64,000 nt of DNA from an uncultured Tateyamaria sp. (GCF_947503415.1 NZ_CANNDS010000002.1:62001-126000), one strand, 5' to 3'. Shown: positions 51,754-61,731, counted from the stretch's first letter. The notes: generated from the letters alone by a model not told the origin. Translations and numbers: made by a program.

Positions 51754-52711
51754 CGCGCATCCTCCATCCCAGAAGCTGGCAGATCTCGGTCGCCACATGG
51801 GCGCCCGCGATGGCCGTGGCACCTGTCGTGTCAAAGGGGGGCGAGACTTCGACCACGTCACCGCCTTGAATGTTGATCCCAGCCAGACCCCGCAGCAGCG
51901 CCGCCGCCTGCGCGCTCGACAACCCACCCCAGACTGGGGTGCCGGTACCGGGGGCAAAGGCAGGGTCCAGCCCGTCGATGTCAAAGCTCAGATAGACTGG
52001 CCGATCGCCCACGATCTCTTTGGCGCGGCTGGCAACCATATCCGGACCGATCCTGTGGAATTCAGGCGCGTCGATGATGTTCACGCCCAGCGTATCTTCA
52101 TTCGTGGTTCTGATCCCGATCTGCACCGACGTGGACGGATCGACGATCCCCGACTTCACCGCCTTATAGAACATGGTGCCATGATCCACGCGGCTCATAT
52201 CATCATCGGCCCACGTATCGGTGTGCGCATCAATCTGGATCAGCGACATGGGCCCATGTTTTTCGGCATAGGCTTTAAGGATCGGGAACGAGATGTAGTG
52301 ATCGCCCCCCAACACAACACTCGCGGCCCCCGCCTGAAGGATACCGCGAATATGCCCTGTCAGCGTGTCCGGAAAGGCCGGGATGTTGGCATAGTCAAAG
52401 GCCACATCGCCATAATCCACAATCACCCGCTCGCTCAGTACATCAAAGGGCCAACCATAGGGCGCGTCGGGCGCTTGCAGGCTGGATGCCTCGCGGATCG
52501 CGCGTGGCCCCAACCGCGTGCCGGGCCGGTTCGTCACCGCCTGATCAAACGGCACACCCGTCACGGCGATATCCACGCCCGTCAGGTCCTTGGTATAGCG
52601 CCGCCGAAGGAATGACGTGGCCCCGCCAAAGGTCAGCTCAAACGACGGCCCGCGCGGATCATCGCGGGTAAAGGCGTGGTCCATCTGCGTCTTGGCATCT
52701 TCAAGAGCCAT
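51743..52711 (-). CDS. Agmatinase/ureohydrolase, paralog 2
   Basis: A 322-residue ureohydrolase with GGDHYISFP, IDAHTDTW and DIDGLDPAFAPGTGTP. It differs clearly from the adjacent paralog, so the pair is an older duplication or two substrate specificities. It shares a base with the M20 gene stop (TGATG). Confidence 0.92.
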   Translation of the reverse strand: MALEDAKTQMDHAFTRDDPRGPSFELTFGGATSFLRRRYTKDLTGVDIAVTGVPFDQAVTNRPGTRLGPRAIREASSLQAPDAPYGWPFDVLSERVIVDYGDVAFDYANIPAFPDTLTGHIRGILQAGAASVVLGGDHYISFPILKAYAEKHGPMSLIQIDAHTDTWADDDMSRVDHGTMFYKAVKSGIVDPSTSVQIGIRTTNEDTLGVNIIDAPEFHRIGPDMVASRAKEIVGDRPVYLSFDIDGLDPAFAPGTGTPVWGGLSSAQAAALLRGLAGINIQGGDVVEVSPPFDTTGATAIAGAHVATEICQLLGWRMRGGA

Positions 52712-53877
52712 CAGCGGGCCACCGGCTGCGCTGTCTCGACCAGACGCGCAAAGAAGGATGCCCCAATGGGCGCAATCTCGTCGTTAAAGTTGTATTTTGG
52801 ATGATGAACGCCTGCGCCGTCACCCTGCCCCAACATCAGATAGGCCCCGGGCCGTTCCTCAAGCATGTATGAAAAGTCCTCAGCCCCCATCACAGGCTCG
52901 ACATCATCCTCAACACCCACGTCGCCCGACACTTCCGCTGCAATCTGAGCGGCAAAGGCGGCTTTGTCCCCGTCGTTCACCGTGGGCGGATAGCCGAAAT
53001 CAATGTCCAATTCCGCCTCGCACCCGTAGGCCGTCGCCGTCCCGGCAACGACCTCTTTCATCCGGCGCACGACCATCGCCTGCACATCCTTGTCGAAGGT
53101 GCGGATGGTGCCGTTGATATAGGCCGTTTCGGGGATCACGTTGTCGGTCGTCCCGGTATGGATCTGCGTGGTCGAGATCACCAGTTGCTGCAAAGGTTTG
53201 TGGTTGCGACTGACGATGGTTTGCAGCGCTGTCACCACGCCGCAAGCGGCCACAACCGGATCAACCGTGTCATGAGGCCGTGCTGCATGGCCGCCCTTGC
53301 CCGTTACGCGAATATGGAACGTGTCGGCGGCTGCCATGATAGGCCCACCACGCGTGTGAAACTTGCCGAAATCCTTGCCGGGCGCGTTGTGAATGGCATA
53401 GACCTCGCCGATGCCAAACCGCTCCATGATGCCTTCCTGCACCATGACCTCACCGCCACCGCCATCTTCCTCGGCCGGTTGGAAGATCAGCGCGACACGG
53501 CCCGAGAAGTTACGCGTCTCCGTCAGATACTTCGCTGTCCCCAGCAGCATCGCTGTGTGCCCGTCATGTCCGCACGCGTGCATCTTGCCGGGATGGGTCG
53601 AGGCGTAAGGCACCCCCGTCTCTTCCTCAATCGGCAGCGCGTCAAAGTCGGCGCGCAAGCCAATGGTTGGCCCATCCCCCTGCCCGTTGATGATGGCCAC
53701 GACGCCCGTTTGGGCGATGCCATCATGCACCTCGTCCACGCCAATCTCCGCCAATCGTTCAAGGATAAAGGCGGATGTCTTGGGGCAATCAAAGGACAGT
53801 TCCGGGATCGTGTGCAGATGCTGCCGCCACGCCGCCATATCCGGTGCAAGATCGCCAATGCGGTTGATGATGGGCAT
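52711..53877 (-). CDS. M20 family amidohydrolase
   Basis: A 388-residue zinc amidohydrolase of the hippurate/IAA-amino-acid hydrolase group: HACGHDGHTAML and PAEEDGGGGEVM hold metal and catalytic residues. Preceded by AGGAG. It opens an operon with the two ureohydrolases, suggesting stepwise breakdown of an acylated guanidino compound; that is inference. Confidence 0.93.
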   Translation of the reverse strand: MPIINRIGDLAPDMAAWRQHLHTIPELSFDCPKTSAFILERLAEIGVDEVHDGIAQTGVVAIINGQGDGPTIGLRADFDALPIEEETGVPYASTHPGKMHACGHDGHTAMLLGTAKYLTETRNFSGRVALIFQPAEEDGGGGEVMVQEGIMERFGIGEVYAIHNAPGKDFGKFHTRGGPIMAAADTFHIRVTGKGGHAARPHDTVDPVVAACGVVTALQTIVSRNHKPLQQLVISTTQIHTGTTDNVIPETAYINGTIRTFDKDVQAMVVRRMKEVVAGTATAYGCEAELDIDFGYPPTVNDGDKAAFAAQIAAEVSGDVGVEDDVEPVMGAEDFSYMLEERPGAYLMLGQGDGAGVHHPKYNFNDEIAPIGASFFARLVETAQPVAR

Positions 53878-53940
53878 GGGTGGACTCCTGTAGCGGGGAT
53901 GCGTCACATGTCAGCAAACCTGAAACCGCGAGGGGCTGCA

Positions 53941-54762
53941 ATGGGTGACGCGCTAATCCACGACCAAACGGCGGGCATCGAACGGCTGTTGGAAATCATG
54001 CGCCGTTTGCGGGACCCGGAAACAGGCTGCCCGTGGGACATCGAACAGACATTCAAAACCATTGCGCCCTACACGATCGAGGAAGCCTACGAAGTGGCCG
54101 ACGCGATCGAGCGGCAGGATTGGGCTGAGCTTGAGGGCGAGCTGGGCGACCTGCTGCTGCAATCGGTCTACCACACGGCCATGGGCGAAGAGGCCGGACA
54201 TTTCAGCTTCCAATCCGTGGTCACGAACATCTCGAACAAGATGGTGGACCGACACCCGCACGTGTTCGGAGACGAGTCGCGCGAAAAATCCGCCGATCAG
54301 CAAACCCGCGATTGGGAAGCAATCAAGGCCAAGGAACGCGCAGGCAAAGCGCAAAAAGGCGCGTTGGAGGGCGTGGCGATGAACCTGCCTGCCTTGTTGC
54401 GCGCCGTAAAGCTGCAAAAGCGTGCCGCGCGCGTCGGTTTTGACTGGCCCCAAACCACGCAGGTGCTGGACAAGATCAAGGAAGAAGCTGCCGAACTGGT
54501 CGAGGCTCGCGACACCATGGGCCACGAAGAAATGGTGGACGAGATGGGAGACCTCTTGTTTGTCGTTGCCAACCTTGCCCGCCACCTTGGCGTCGAACCC
54601 GAGGAAGCCCTGCGCCGGACAAATGCCAAGTTCACCCGGAGGTTTGAAGGGATTGAGGCCGCGTTGGCAGCGCAGGGGAAGCGCCCGCAAGACAGCGATC
54701 TGGCGGAAATGGATGCGTTGTGGGATGCGGTGAAAGCCGACGAAAAGGCTAAAGGCTCGTGA
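53941..54762 (+). CDS. mazG: Nucleoside triphosphate pyrophosphohydrolase
   Basis: A 273-residue protein with two MazG domains: N-terminal (GCPWDIEQTF, EEAYEVADAI, ELGDLLLQ) and C-terminal (EEAAELVEA, DEMGDLLFVVANLARHL). It hydrolyses NTPs to NMP and PPi, cleaning pools. GAGGGG lies before the ATG; the upstream frame to 53158 is antisense to the M20 gene. Confidence 0.94.
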   Translation: MGDALIHDQTAGIERLLEIMRRLRDPETGCPWDIEQTFKTIAPYTIEEAYEVADAIERQDWAELEGELGDLLLQSVYHTAMGEEAGHFSFQSVVTNISNKMVDRHPHVFGDESREKSADQQTRDWEAIKAKERAGKAQKGALEGVAMNLPALLRAVKLQKRAARVGFDWPQTTQVLDKIKEEAAELVEARDTMGHEEMVDEMGDLLFVVANLARHLGVEPEEALRRTNAKFTRRFEGIEAALAAQGKRPQDSDLAEMDALWDAVKADEKAKGS

Positions 54763-55618
54763 TACCCGGCATCCACTCAATCTGCTTCAAATCAGAGGCG
54801 TAACGAGCTGAAAGTTCAGATCTTTCCAGTTCTGTAAACGCCGCAAAACCACGCGATTTCGTGTCATTGGACTGTGCGTCAATCACCGCTTTCCATGTAG
54901 CGCGGGCGAGTGTTTCACCCGACCGATACCGGACCTGAAGTGCTTCGAGTGCCGCGTCGGTCGCACTTTGGTTCACGATGCGGTCCGGTTCCTGCAGGTC
55001 CAACTCGTGCACCTCGGGCACAAGGCGGGTTAAAAGATCAACGTTCGTACCGCGCACCGCATAGGGAACGACAGTCATTGTCGCGGGCTGCAAAATGTCA
55101 TGCATCAGCGTCACAAGCTCTGGCCAGCCACGGTCGATGTTCATGTAGGCGGCCTGGACATCCGCAAAGGCGGGCATCGCGTTGTCTTCGGCCCGCTTGC
55201 GAAAAGAGGACACAAACATCTGATCATATGGGCGCACAACCAGCATCAGGTGCGCAATAGGTCCAGACCACGCCGCACGCAACGCGGCACAGCGGGCTTC
55301 TGCAAAAGGATAGAACTTGCCCTGCATGAATTCGTACATTCGTCCGGGGATGTTTTCTTCGGACAGAATGAACGGCCTGCCATCGCGGTACCCATTCAGG
55401 CATTCCGCCGCTTTTTCCGCCGCACTCGCGGCATCCACACGGTGACCTGACGGCAAACGCAGCGCCAGGTTGCCGGACGGAATCCCGTCGCGACCGGGAT
55501 AGCCGGTTGTCCACCCGGCCCGGTCAAGAACCGCGCGGTTGGTGTGCAGGCACATCTGAAAGGACGATGTCCCGGTGCGATGCGCGCCAGCATGAATATA
55601 GATCGGAGCGTCAGCCAT
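54749..55618 (-). CDS. Sulfotransferase-like P-loop protein
   Basis: A 289-residue protein with an N-terminal P-loop-like IHAGAHRTGTSSFQ, as in PAPS-dependent sulfotransferases, and LMLVVRPYDQMFVSSFRKR, resembling the 3'-phosphate-binding region. The start is one of several close ATGs (55618 chosen). It converges on mazG with a 14-base overlap. Substrate unknown; the sulfotransferase call is by motif only. Confidence 0.65.
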   Translation of the reverse strand: MADAPIYIHAGAHRTGTSSFQMCLHTNRAVLDRAGWTTGYPGRDGIPSGNLALRLPSGHRVDAASAAEKAAECLNGYRDGRPFILSEENIPGRMYEFMQGKFYPFAEARCAALRAAWSGPIAHLMLVVRPYDQMFVSSFRKRAEDNAMPAFADVQAAYMNIDRGWPELVTLMHDILQPATMTVVPYAVRGTNVDLLTRLVPEVHELDLQEPDRIVNQSATDAALEALQVRYRSGETLARATWKAVIDAQSNDTKSRGFAAFTELERSELSARYASDLKQIEWMPGITSL

Positions 55619-55736
55619 GATCATCGCCATTACGTCAGCGCGCCTGCGTCACGCAAGGTTTTGCGCACGGCACAGCGCGGCTTCTGGACAAGGGGTGCCA
55701 AAGGGGCCACGGTGCGGCTCACGAACAGGAGGCAGC

Positions 55737-56678
55737 ATGGCACCGCGCAAGATCATCATCGACACCGACCCCGGTCAGGACGATGCCGTTGCAATCTTGC
55801 TGGCTTTGGCCAGTCCGGAAGAAATCGAGGTGTTGGGCATTACTGCTGTCGCAGGCAACGTGCCACTTGATCTGACATCGAAAAATGCCCGCATAATCTG
55901 CGAGTTGGCAGGCAAAGTTGACGTTCCTGTGTTTGCAGGTTGTGACCGCCCGCTGGGTCGCGACCTTGTCACGGCAGAGCATGTTCACGGCAAAACCGGC
56001 TTGGACGGGCCGGACCTTCCCGACCCCACGATGCCGCTGCAAGACCAGCATGCCGTGGATTACATCATCGACACGCTAAACAACGAAGATGCAGGCACCG
56101 TAACGCTGTGTCCTCTTGGTCCCCTGACCAATATCGCAACCGCGTTTCAACGCGCGCCGGAGATCGTCGAGAAGGTCCAGCAGATTGTACTGATGGGCGG
56201 TGCCTACTTCGAAGTCGGCAATATAACACCGGCGGCCGAGTTCAACATCTATGTCGACCCGGAAGCCGCTGATATCATTTTTAAAAGCGGCGTTAATATC
56301 GTGGTTATGCCGCTTGATGTCACCCACAAGGTGCTGGTGACAAAACCGCGAAACGATGGCTTCCGCGCTCTGGGCACACCGGTTGGTGTTGCGGTTGCTG
56401 AAATGACCGACTTCTTCGAACGCTTCGACAAGGAAAAATACGGCTCAGCCGGGGCGCCACTGCATGATCCTTGCGTGACGGCGTACTTGATCAAGCCAGA
56501 GCTGTTCACGGGACGCCATATCAATGTGGAGATTGAAACCGCGTCAGAGCTGACATTGGGGATGACCGTTGCCGATTGGTGGGGCGTCACGGACCGTCCC
56601 GCCAACGCTACCTTCATCGGCGGCATTGATGCGGATGGCTTCTTTGACCTGCTGACAGATCGTCTGGCGCGATTGTGA
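55737..56678 (+). CDS. Inosine-uridine preferring nucleoside hydrolase
   Basis: A 313-residue nucleoside hydrolase with the DTDPGQDDAVAI calcium-binding start, LGPLTNIA and VLMGGAYFEVGNITPAAEFNIYVDPEAA. Salvages nucleosides by cleaving the N-glycosidic bond. AGGAGG lies before the ATG. Overlaps the GNAT gene (GTGA). Confidence 0.94.
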   Translation: MAPRKIIIDTDPGQDDAVAILLALASPEEIEVLGITAVAGNVPLDLTSKNARIICELAGKVDVPVFAGCDRPLGRDLVTAEHVHGKTGLDGPDLPDPTMPLQDQHAVDYIIDTLNNEDAGTVTLCPLGPLTNIATAFQRAPEIVEKVQQIVLMGGAYFEVGNITPAAEFNIYVDPEAADIIFKSGVNIVVMPLDVTHKVLVTKPRNDGFRALGTPVGVAVAEMTDFFERFDKEKYGSAGAPLHDPCVTAYLIKPELFTGRHINVEIETASELTLGMTVADWWGVTDRPANATFIGGIDADGFFDLLTDRLARL

Positions 56679-57124
56679 GCGCGGTTCTTACACTTGCCAC
56701 GCCAGAGCATTTTGATCGGCTCGACGCACTGGTTGCGGCCTTCCATGCCGAGGAAGGCATCGATCTGGCCTCCGATGCCCGGGGTGCGGGTATCCAACCT
56801 TTGCTTGACGGAATTCCCCATGGCGCAGTCTACTTGATCGGTCCGCCACGTGCGCCGATAGGCTATGTTGTAATCACCTTTGGGTGGTCCATCGAATTCG
56901 GTGGCATGGACGGTTTCGTGGACGAGATTTTCATCCGCCCCGGCGTGCGTGGCCGTGGGATCGCGACCGAAGTGCTGCTGTCCCTGCCGCGCGCGTTGGG
57001 TGAGGCAGGTGTCAAAGCCCTGCATCTCGAAGTCGGCGCTGATAACGTGACGGCCCAACGCCTCTACACCCGCGCCGGGTTCAAGCTGCGTGACGGCTAC
57101 CACCTGATGACACGTATGCTCTAG
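56675..57124 (+). CDS. GNAT family N-acetyltransferase
   Basis: A 149-residue acetyltransferase with the acetyl-CoA motif FIRPGVRGRGIATEVL and C-terminal NVTAQRLYTRAGF. The GTG start overlaps the nucleoside hydrolase stop. Substrate unknown. Confidence 0.9.
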   Translation: MSAVLTLATPEHFDRLDALVAAFHAEEGIDLASDARGAGIQPLLDGIPHGAVYLIGPPRAPIGYVVITFGWSIEFGGMDGFVDEIFIRPGVRGRGIATEVLLSLPRALGEAGVKALHLEVGADNVTAQRLYTRAGFKLRDGYHLMTRML

Positions 57125-57156
57125 CCAAGGCTCGGCCCCCACCCTATGTCAGGCCC

Positions 57157-58548
57157 ATGACCCTGCACATTCCCTTCGACAACAGCTACGCCACCCTGCC
57201 CGGTGGTTTCTACACCCGCCTGAACCCTACCCCGGTCAAAGGGGCGGACATGCTCGCCTGGAACACGACGCTGGCGGACGAGTTGCGCATCGAAGGCACC
57301 GACCCAACCGTGTTTGCAGGCACAACCGTGCCGGACGGCGCGGCCCCTTTGGCCCAGCTTTACGCAGGCCACCAGTTCGGCAACTACAACCCCCAGCTTG
57401 GCGACGGGCGGGCAATCCTGCTGGGTGAAGTGATCGACCATCACGGGAAACGGCGCGATATCCAACTCAAGGGGTCCGGCCCGACGCCCTACTCTCGCAT
57501 GGGCGATGGGCGCGCTTGGTTGGGCCCGGTCTTGCGCGAGTATGTGGTGAGCGAAGCAATGCACGCCCTTGGCATCCCAACGACCCGCGCTTTGGCCGCT
57601 GTCGCGACGGGTGAGCCTGTCTACCGCGAACAAGGCGCCCTGCCCGGTGCTGTCCTCACGCGCATCGCCTCAAGTCACCTGCGCGTCGGCACGTTCCAGA
57701 TCTTTGCGCATCGCGGTCACATCGATGAATTGCGCACCCTGACTGACTACGCCATCGCGCGCCACCACCCGGATGTTGACGGACCCATGGGATTGCTAAA
57801 GGCAGTCTGCGCAGCCCAAGCCGAACTGGTCGCTGCATGGATGTCCGTGGGTTTCATCCATGGCGTCATGAACACCGACAACTGCACCATCTCGGGCGAA
57901 ACAATCGACTACGGCCCCTGCGCCTTCATGGATGCCTATCACGAAGGGCGCGTGTTCTCCTCCATCGATCAGACGGGCCGCTATGCCTATGGCAACCAAC
58001 CCCGCATCGCCGTGTGGAACATGGCGCAACTGGCGACAGCGTTGATCCAGCTTTTTGATGACAAGGAACAAGCAGTCGAGGACGCGACAGCCATCGTCCA
58101 CGCCATGCCAGAGCTGTTGCAAGCCGCATGGTTGCGCCGTTTCGGGGCCAAGATCGGGCTGGCGGATGCCACCCCGGATGACCAACCCCTGATCGAAGGC
58201 CTGCTAAGCCTCATGCAAACCGACGGCGCAGACTTCACGAACACCTTCGCCGCCTTGCCGACGGACACTGCGCGCGATCAATTCACAGACCGTGACGCCT
58301 TCGACACGTGGCACACGCGCTGGCAAGTCCGCACACCCGACCCCACCCTCATGGCGCACACCAATCCGCAGATCATTCCCCGCAATCACCGGATCGAAGC
58401 TATGATCGACGCGGCAGTGGCAGGCGACATGGCCCCCTTCCACCGCCTGATGACGGCGCTTGCAACACCGTACCAAGCCACCGACACCGACTTGCACCGC
58501 CCGCCAACACAACAGGAAATCGTACCCGCCACCTTCTGCGGCACCTAA
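57157..58548 (+). CDS. selO: Protein adenylyltransferase SelO
   Basis: A 463-residue pseudokinase-fold enzyme that AMPylates proteins in redox stress. Signature segments: YAGHQFGNYNPQLGDGRAILLGE, LKGSGPTPYSRMGDGRA, HGVMNTDNCTISGETIDYGPCAFMD. The common C-terminal Cys-x-x-U/C region is shortened. Its stop overlaps the convergent transporter stop. Confidence 0.94.
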   Translation: MTLHIPFDNSYATLPGGFYTRLNPTPVKGADMLAWNTTLADELRIEGTDPTVFAGTTVPDGAAPLAQLYAGHQFGNYNPQLGDGRAILLGEVIDHHGKRRDIQLKGSGPTPYSRMGDGRAWLGPVLREYVVSEAMHALGIPTTRALAAVATGEPVYREQGALPGAVLTRIASSHLRVGTFQIFAHRGHIDELRTLTDYAIARHHPDVDGPMGLLKAVCAAQAELVAAWMSVGFIHGVMNTDNCTISGETIDYGPCAFMDAYHEGRVFSSIDQTGRYAYGNQPRIAVWNMAQLATALIQLFDDKEQAVEDATAIVHAMPELLQAAWLRRFGAKIGLADATPDDQPLIEGLLSLMQTDGADFTNTFAALPTDTARDQFTDRDAFDTWHTRWQVRTPDPTLMAHTNPQIIPRNHRIEAMIDAAVAGDMAPFHRLMTALATPYQATDTDLHRPPTQQEIVPATFCGT

Positions 58549-59420
58549 CGGCGGTTGATCAGCACCAGCCCGATGGCGACCAGCCCAAGGGCCAGCCAAA
58601 TGGTCGTGGTCAACTGCTCACCCAGCACGATCCAACCCAGTACCACGGCAAAAACAGGTGACAGAAAGCTGAAGGACGCCACGCCCGACGCGGGGTAAAT
58701 CTTCATCAGGAAGAACCAGAACAAGAACCCAAAACTGGCGACAAACACGATCTGATAGGCAAGCCCAACCACATGGATCACCTCCAGATCGCGCAAGAGC
58801 GGTCCAAAAGCAGGGGCCAAAACCAACAATACCGGGGCCGAGATCAGAAGCTGCCAAAAGAGCTGTTGCTCTGCTGGAATGCGCGACAGCGGCGTAACCC
58901 GCACACACAGTGCAATGCCCGCCCAGCACAGCGCCGCCCCCAAGGCGAACACATCCCCCATGAGGCTGACTTGCCCCGCATCACGGTCGGCCAGCGCCAA
59001 TACTACACCGCCCATGGCAAAGCCAAGGCCAAGCAGCCGCACGCCTGTCAGGCGCTCTCCCGGGATCAGCCCGTGGGCCGCCAGCGCCAGCCACACCGGC
59101 ATCGAATAAAACAGGATCGACGTCCGCGCCACGCTGGTCAGATCAAGGGCAATAAACAGGCAGATGAATTCGATGGCAAAGAGCAGCCCGGCAACGATCC
59201 CGCCCACGCGTCCCTCGGCCGGCATGCGCAGCGTGATACCACGCGCCCACATCCACAGGCCCAATAACACAAGCGCCCCAAGCGACCGCAACCCGGCCAT
59301 GAACACCGGTTGAAAGCCCTCGTTGGCGACCTTGATGACCACCTGATTGAACCCAAGGTTCAGCGAAAACAGCGTGAGCGCCACGGCGCCAATCAGATCA
59401 ATGTGGGACTTCCGAGGCAT
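58545..59420 (-). CDS. DMT/EamA family transporter
   Basis: A 291-residue drug/metabolite transporter with ten membrane segments in two EamA repeats (SLNLGFNQVVIKVANEGF; LGAALCWAGIALCVRV). The ATG at 59420 is the family start. Substrate unknown. Confidence 0.9.
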   Translation of the reverse strand: MPRKSHIDLIGAVALTLFSLNLGFNQVVIKVANEGFQPVFMAGLRSLGALVLLGLWMWARGITLRMPAEGRVGGIVAGLLFAIEFICLFIALDLTSVARTSILFYSMPVWLALAAHGLIPGERLTGVRLLGLGFAMGGVVLALADRDAGQVSLMGDVFALGAALCWAGIALCVRVTPLSRIPAEQQLFWQLLISAPVLLVLAPAFGPLLRDLEVIHVVGLAYQIVFVASFGFLFWFFLMKIYPASGVASFSFLSPVFAVVLGWIVLGEQLTTTIWLALGLVAIGLVLINRR

Positions 59421-59540
59421 AAGCGCAGAACGGCTGGTTTGCCCGGCAATGTCAATTGCGCGCAAACATTCCCCCCCGTTTGGTCCACGATCTGTGCCAA
59501 GCTGCATTCCAGCGATTCCCCGGGGAGATGGAGAAACAAG

Positions 59541-60356
59541 ATGAGCTTGATGAAAACACTGGCCAAAGTGGCCATCGGCGTGGCTGTGGCAAAGGGTGCC
59601 AGCTCGATGATGCAAAAGCGTGGCGGCGCCGGTGGCGCGGCTGCTGGAGGCGGATTGGGCGGTTTGCTGGGCGGTTTGGCTGGCGGTCAGGGTCAAGGCG
59701 GCGCGGGCTTGCAAGACATGCTCGGCGGTTTGATGGGTGGCGCGCAGGGTGCCGGTTCAGCAGGTGGCATGGGCGGGCTTGGTGGCTTGCTTGAAGGTCT
59801 GGGTGGCTCCGGTGGGTCAGGTCAGGGTTTGCAAGGCATGCTTGGCGGCCTTGCAGGTGGTGCGGGTGCTGGCGGTTTGCTGGGCGCACTTGGTGGGGCT
59901 ATGGCGTCTCGTCCCGCCGACAATGGCGCAAGCTTCGGTCAGGTCCTGAATTCGAACTTTGATCAGACGCCCGACGAACCGATTGAACCCACCGCAGATC
60001 AAGAGGCAGCCGCCGCCCTTATGCTGCGCGCCATGATTCAGGCTGCAAAGTCCGACGGCAAACTGGACGACGCGGAACAGGAAAAGCTGATGGGACAGCT
60101 TGGCGGTGATGTGGATGCCGAGGAAGCTGCATTTGTCCGTACCGAAATGCAGCGTAGCGTCGATGTGAACGGGCTTGCTCAGGACGTGCCGCAGGGCATG
60201 GGGCCACAGGTCTATGCGATGTCAGTCCTGGCGATAGATCTCGATTCACAGGCCGAGGCGCAATACTTGCACGGCCTGGCGCAAGCGCTGGGAATGGACG
60301 CGGCAAGCGTCAACAATATCCACAGTGAATTGGGCGTGCCGTCTTTATATGCCTGA
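59541..60356 (+). CDS. DUF533/TerB-like protein with Gly-rich region
   Basis: A 271-residue protein of the DUF533 (YebE-like) type. A hydrophobic N-terminus (LMKTLAKVAIGVAVAKG) is followed by about 100 residues of Gly/Leu/Ala repeats (GGLLGGLAGG and similar), then a TerB-like helical domain from about residue 150 (AAAALMLRAMIQAAKSDGKLDDAEQEKL). The low-complexity middle may vary in length between strains. Probably inner-membrane associated; function unknown. Confidence 0.85.
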   Translation: MSLMKTLAKVAIGVAVAKGASSMMQKRGGAGGAAAGGGLGGLLGGLAGGQGQGGAGLQDMLGGLMGGAQGAGSAGGMGGLGGLLEGLGGSGGSGQGLQGMLGGLAGGAGAGGLLGALGGAMASRPADNGASFGQVLNSNFDQTPDEPIEPTADQEAAAALMLRAMIQAAKSDGKLDDAEQEKLMGQLGGDVDAEEAAFVRTEMQRSVDVNGLAQDVPQGMGPQVYAMSVLAIDLDSQAEAQYLHGLAQALGMDAASVNNIHSELGVPSLYA

Positions 60357-60371
60357 GTGGAACGGGCCGCG

Positions 60372-61655
60372 CTACGTGCTCGGCCCCTTCGACTTCGGTT
60401 TGCGCCGACGTCTGTTCGACGGTTTGGACGTGCCGGGTGCGCCGGGACGTCCGCCTCCGGGCTTGCCACCGGGTCTGCCTCGACCACGACCGCGTCCGCC
60501 ACCCGCAGGCTTTGCATCCGGGTCCGGCATCGGTTCCCATGGCCGACCAGAGGTGACCGGAATGGTCAACTTCATGACCTTTTGGATGTCCTTGAGATAA
60601 TCCATCTCGTCCGGTGCACAGAACGCCACGGCAGAGCCATCCTTACCCGCCCGCGCCGTCCGACCAATGCGGTGAACATAGGCTTCGGGCACATTCGGTA
60701 GTTCATAATTGTAGACGAACTTCACGTCCGGGATATCCAGCCCGCGTGCGGCCACATCCGTCGCCACAAGCACCCTCACTTCGCGCGCCTTGAACGCGGC
60801 CAACGCCCGCTCGCGCTGGCCCTGCCGCTTGTCGCCGTGAATGGCGGCAACGGCAAAACCCTTGCGCTCAATCGCACGTGCCAAGCGGTCCGCCCCATGC
60901 TTGGTCCGGGTAAAGACCAGCGCCCGGTTTTCCCGGTGCTTGTCAAGCAGTTCAATCAACAGCGCCGACTTTTCGGCCTTGGCAATGAAGTGCACACCTT
61001 GGGTGATCTTGTCGGCGGCCTTGCCCGGCGGGTTCACCTCGATCCGGATCGGGTTTTGCAGGTACGACTGCGCAATCTCGTTCATCTGCTTGGGCATGGT
61101 CGCGGAAAACAGCATGGTCTGGCGATCGTCGCCCATCAGCGCCGCAATCTTGCGCAGCGCATGGACAAAGCCCAGGTCCAGCATCTGGTCGGCCTCGTCC
61201 AGCACCAGAAAATCGGTCTGGTCCAGCTTCACCGCCTTGCGTTCCACCAAGTCCAGCAAACGCCCCGGCGTCGCCACCAGAATATCCGCCCCCTTTGACA
61301 GGCGCTGGATCTGCGGGTTGATGGAGACCCCCCCCACGACGATCTGCACCTTCATCTGGGTCAGTGCACGCAACACCTGCGCAATCTGCCCCGCCAGTTC
61401 GCGCGTCGGGGCCAGGATCAAACAGCGCGCCGTCTTGGGGGCCGCCTTGCCGCCCTCTTCCATCAGCCGCGCAATCAGCGGAATACCAAAGGCGGCCGTC
61501 TTGCCGGTGCCGGTCTGGGCCAGCCCCATCACGTCGCGCCCGTTCAGCGCATGCGGGATCGCCTGCGCCTGAATAGGGGTCGGTTGGGTCAGGCCCATCT
61601 CTGCCACGCGTTTCGCCAACGCATCGGGCAGGTTCATCATGTCAAAATCGCTCAT
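60372..61655 (-). CDS. DEAD-box RNA helicase (RhlE-like)
   Basis: A 427-residue RNA helicase: Q motif, AQTGTGKT, PTRELAGQ, DEADQML, SAT, and HRIGRTARAGK. A Gly/Arg/Pro-rich tail of about 50 residues follows, typical of RhlE. The ATG at 61655 is chosen. Confidence 0.94.
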   Translation of the reverse strand: MSDFDMMNLPDALAKRVAEMGLTQPTPIQAQAIPHALNGRDVMGLAQTGTGKTAAFGIPLIARLMEEGGKAAPKTARCLILAPTRELAGQIAQVLRALTQMKVQIVVGGVSINPQIQRLSKGADILVATPGRLLDLVERKAVKLDQTDFLVLDEADQMLDLGFVHALRKIAALMGDDRQTMLFSATMPKQMNEIAQSYLQNPIRIEVNPPGKAADKITQGVHFIAKAEKSALLIELLDKHRENRALVFTRTKHGADRLARAIERKGFAVAAIHGDKRQGQRERALAAFKAREVRVLVATDVAARGLDIPDVKFVYNYELPNVPEAYVHRIGRTARAGKDGSAVAFCAPDEMDYLKDIQKVMKLTIPVTSGRPWEPMPDPDAKPAGGGRGRGRGRPGGKPGGGRPGAPGTSKPSNRRRRKPKSKGPST

Positions 61656-61731
61656 GGCCCCCAGTGAACCCATCCTATGTCAGCGTCAACCGCAATTGCC
61701 CCTGCCCTGATCCTTCGTTAAACGCACCACC

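Noticed and set aside
53158-53940. Upstream extension of mazG
   Set aside because: Antisense to the M20 gene; MazG similarity begins at 53941.
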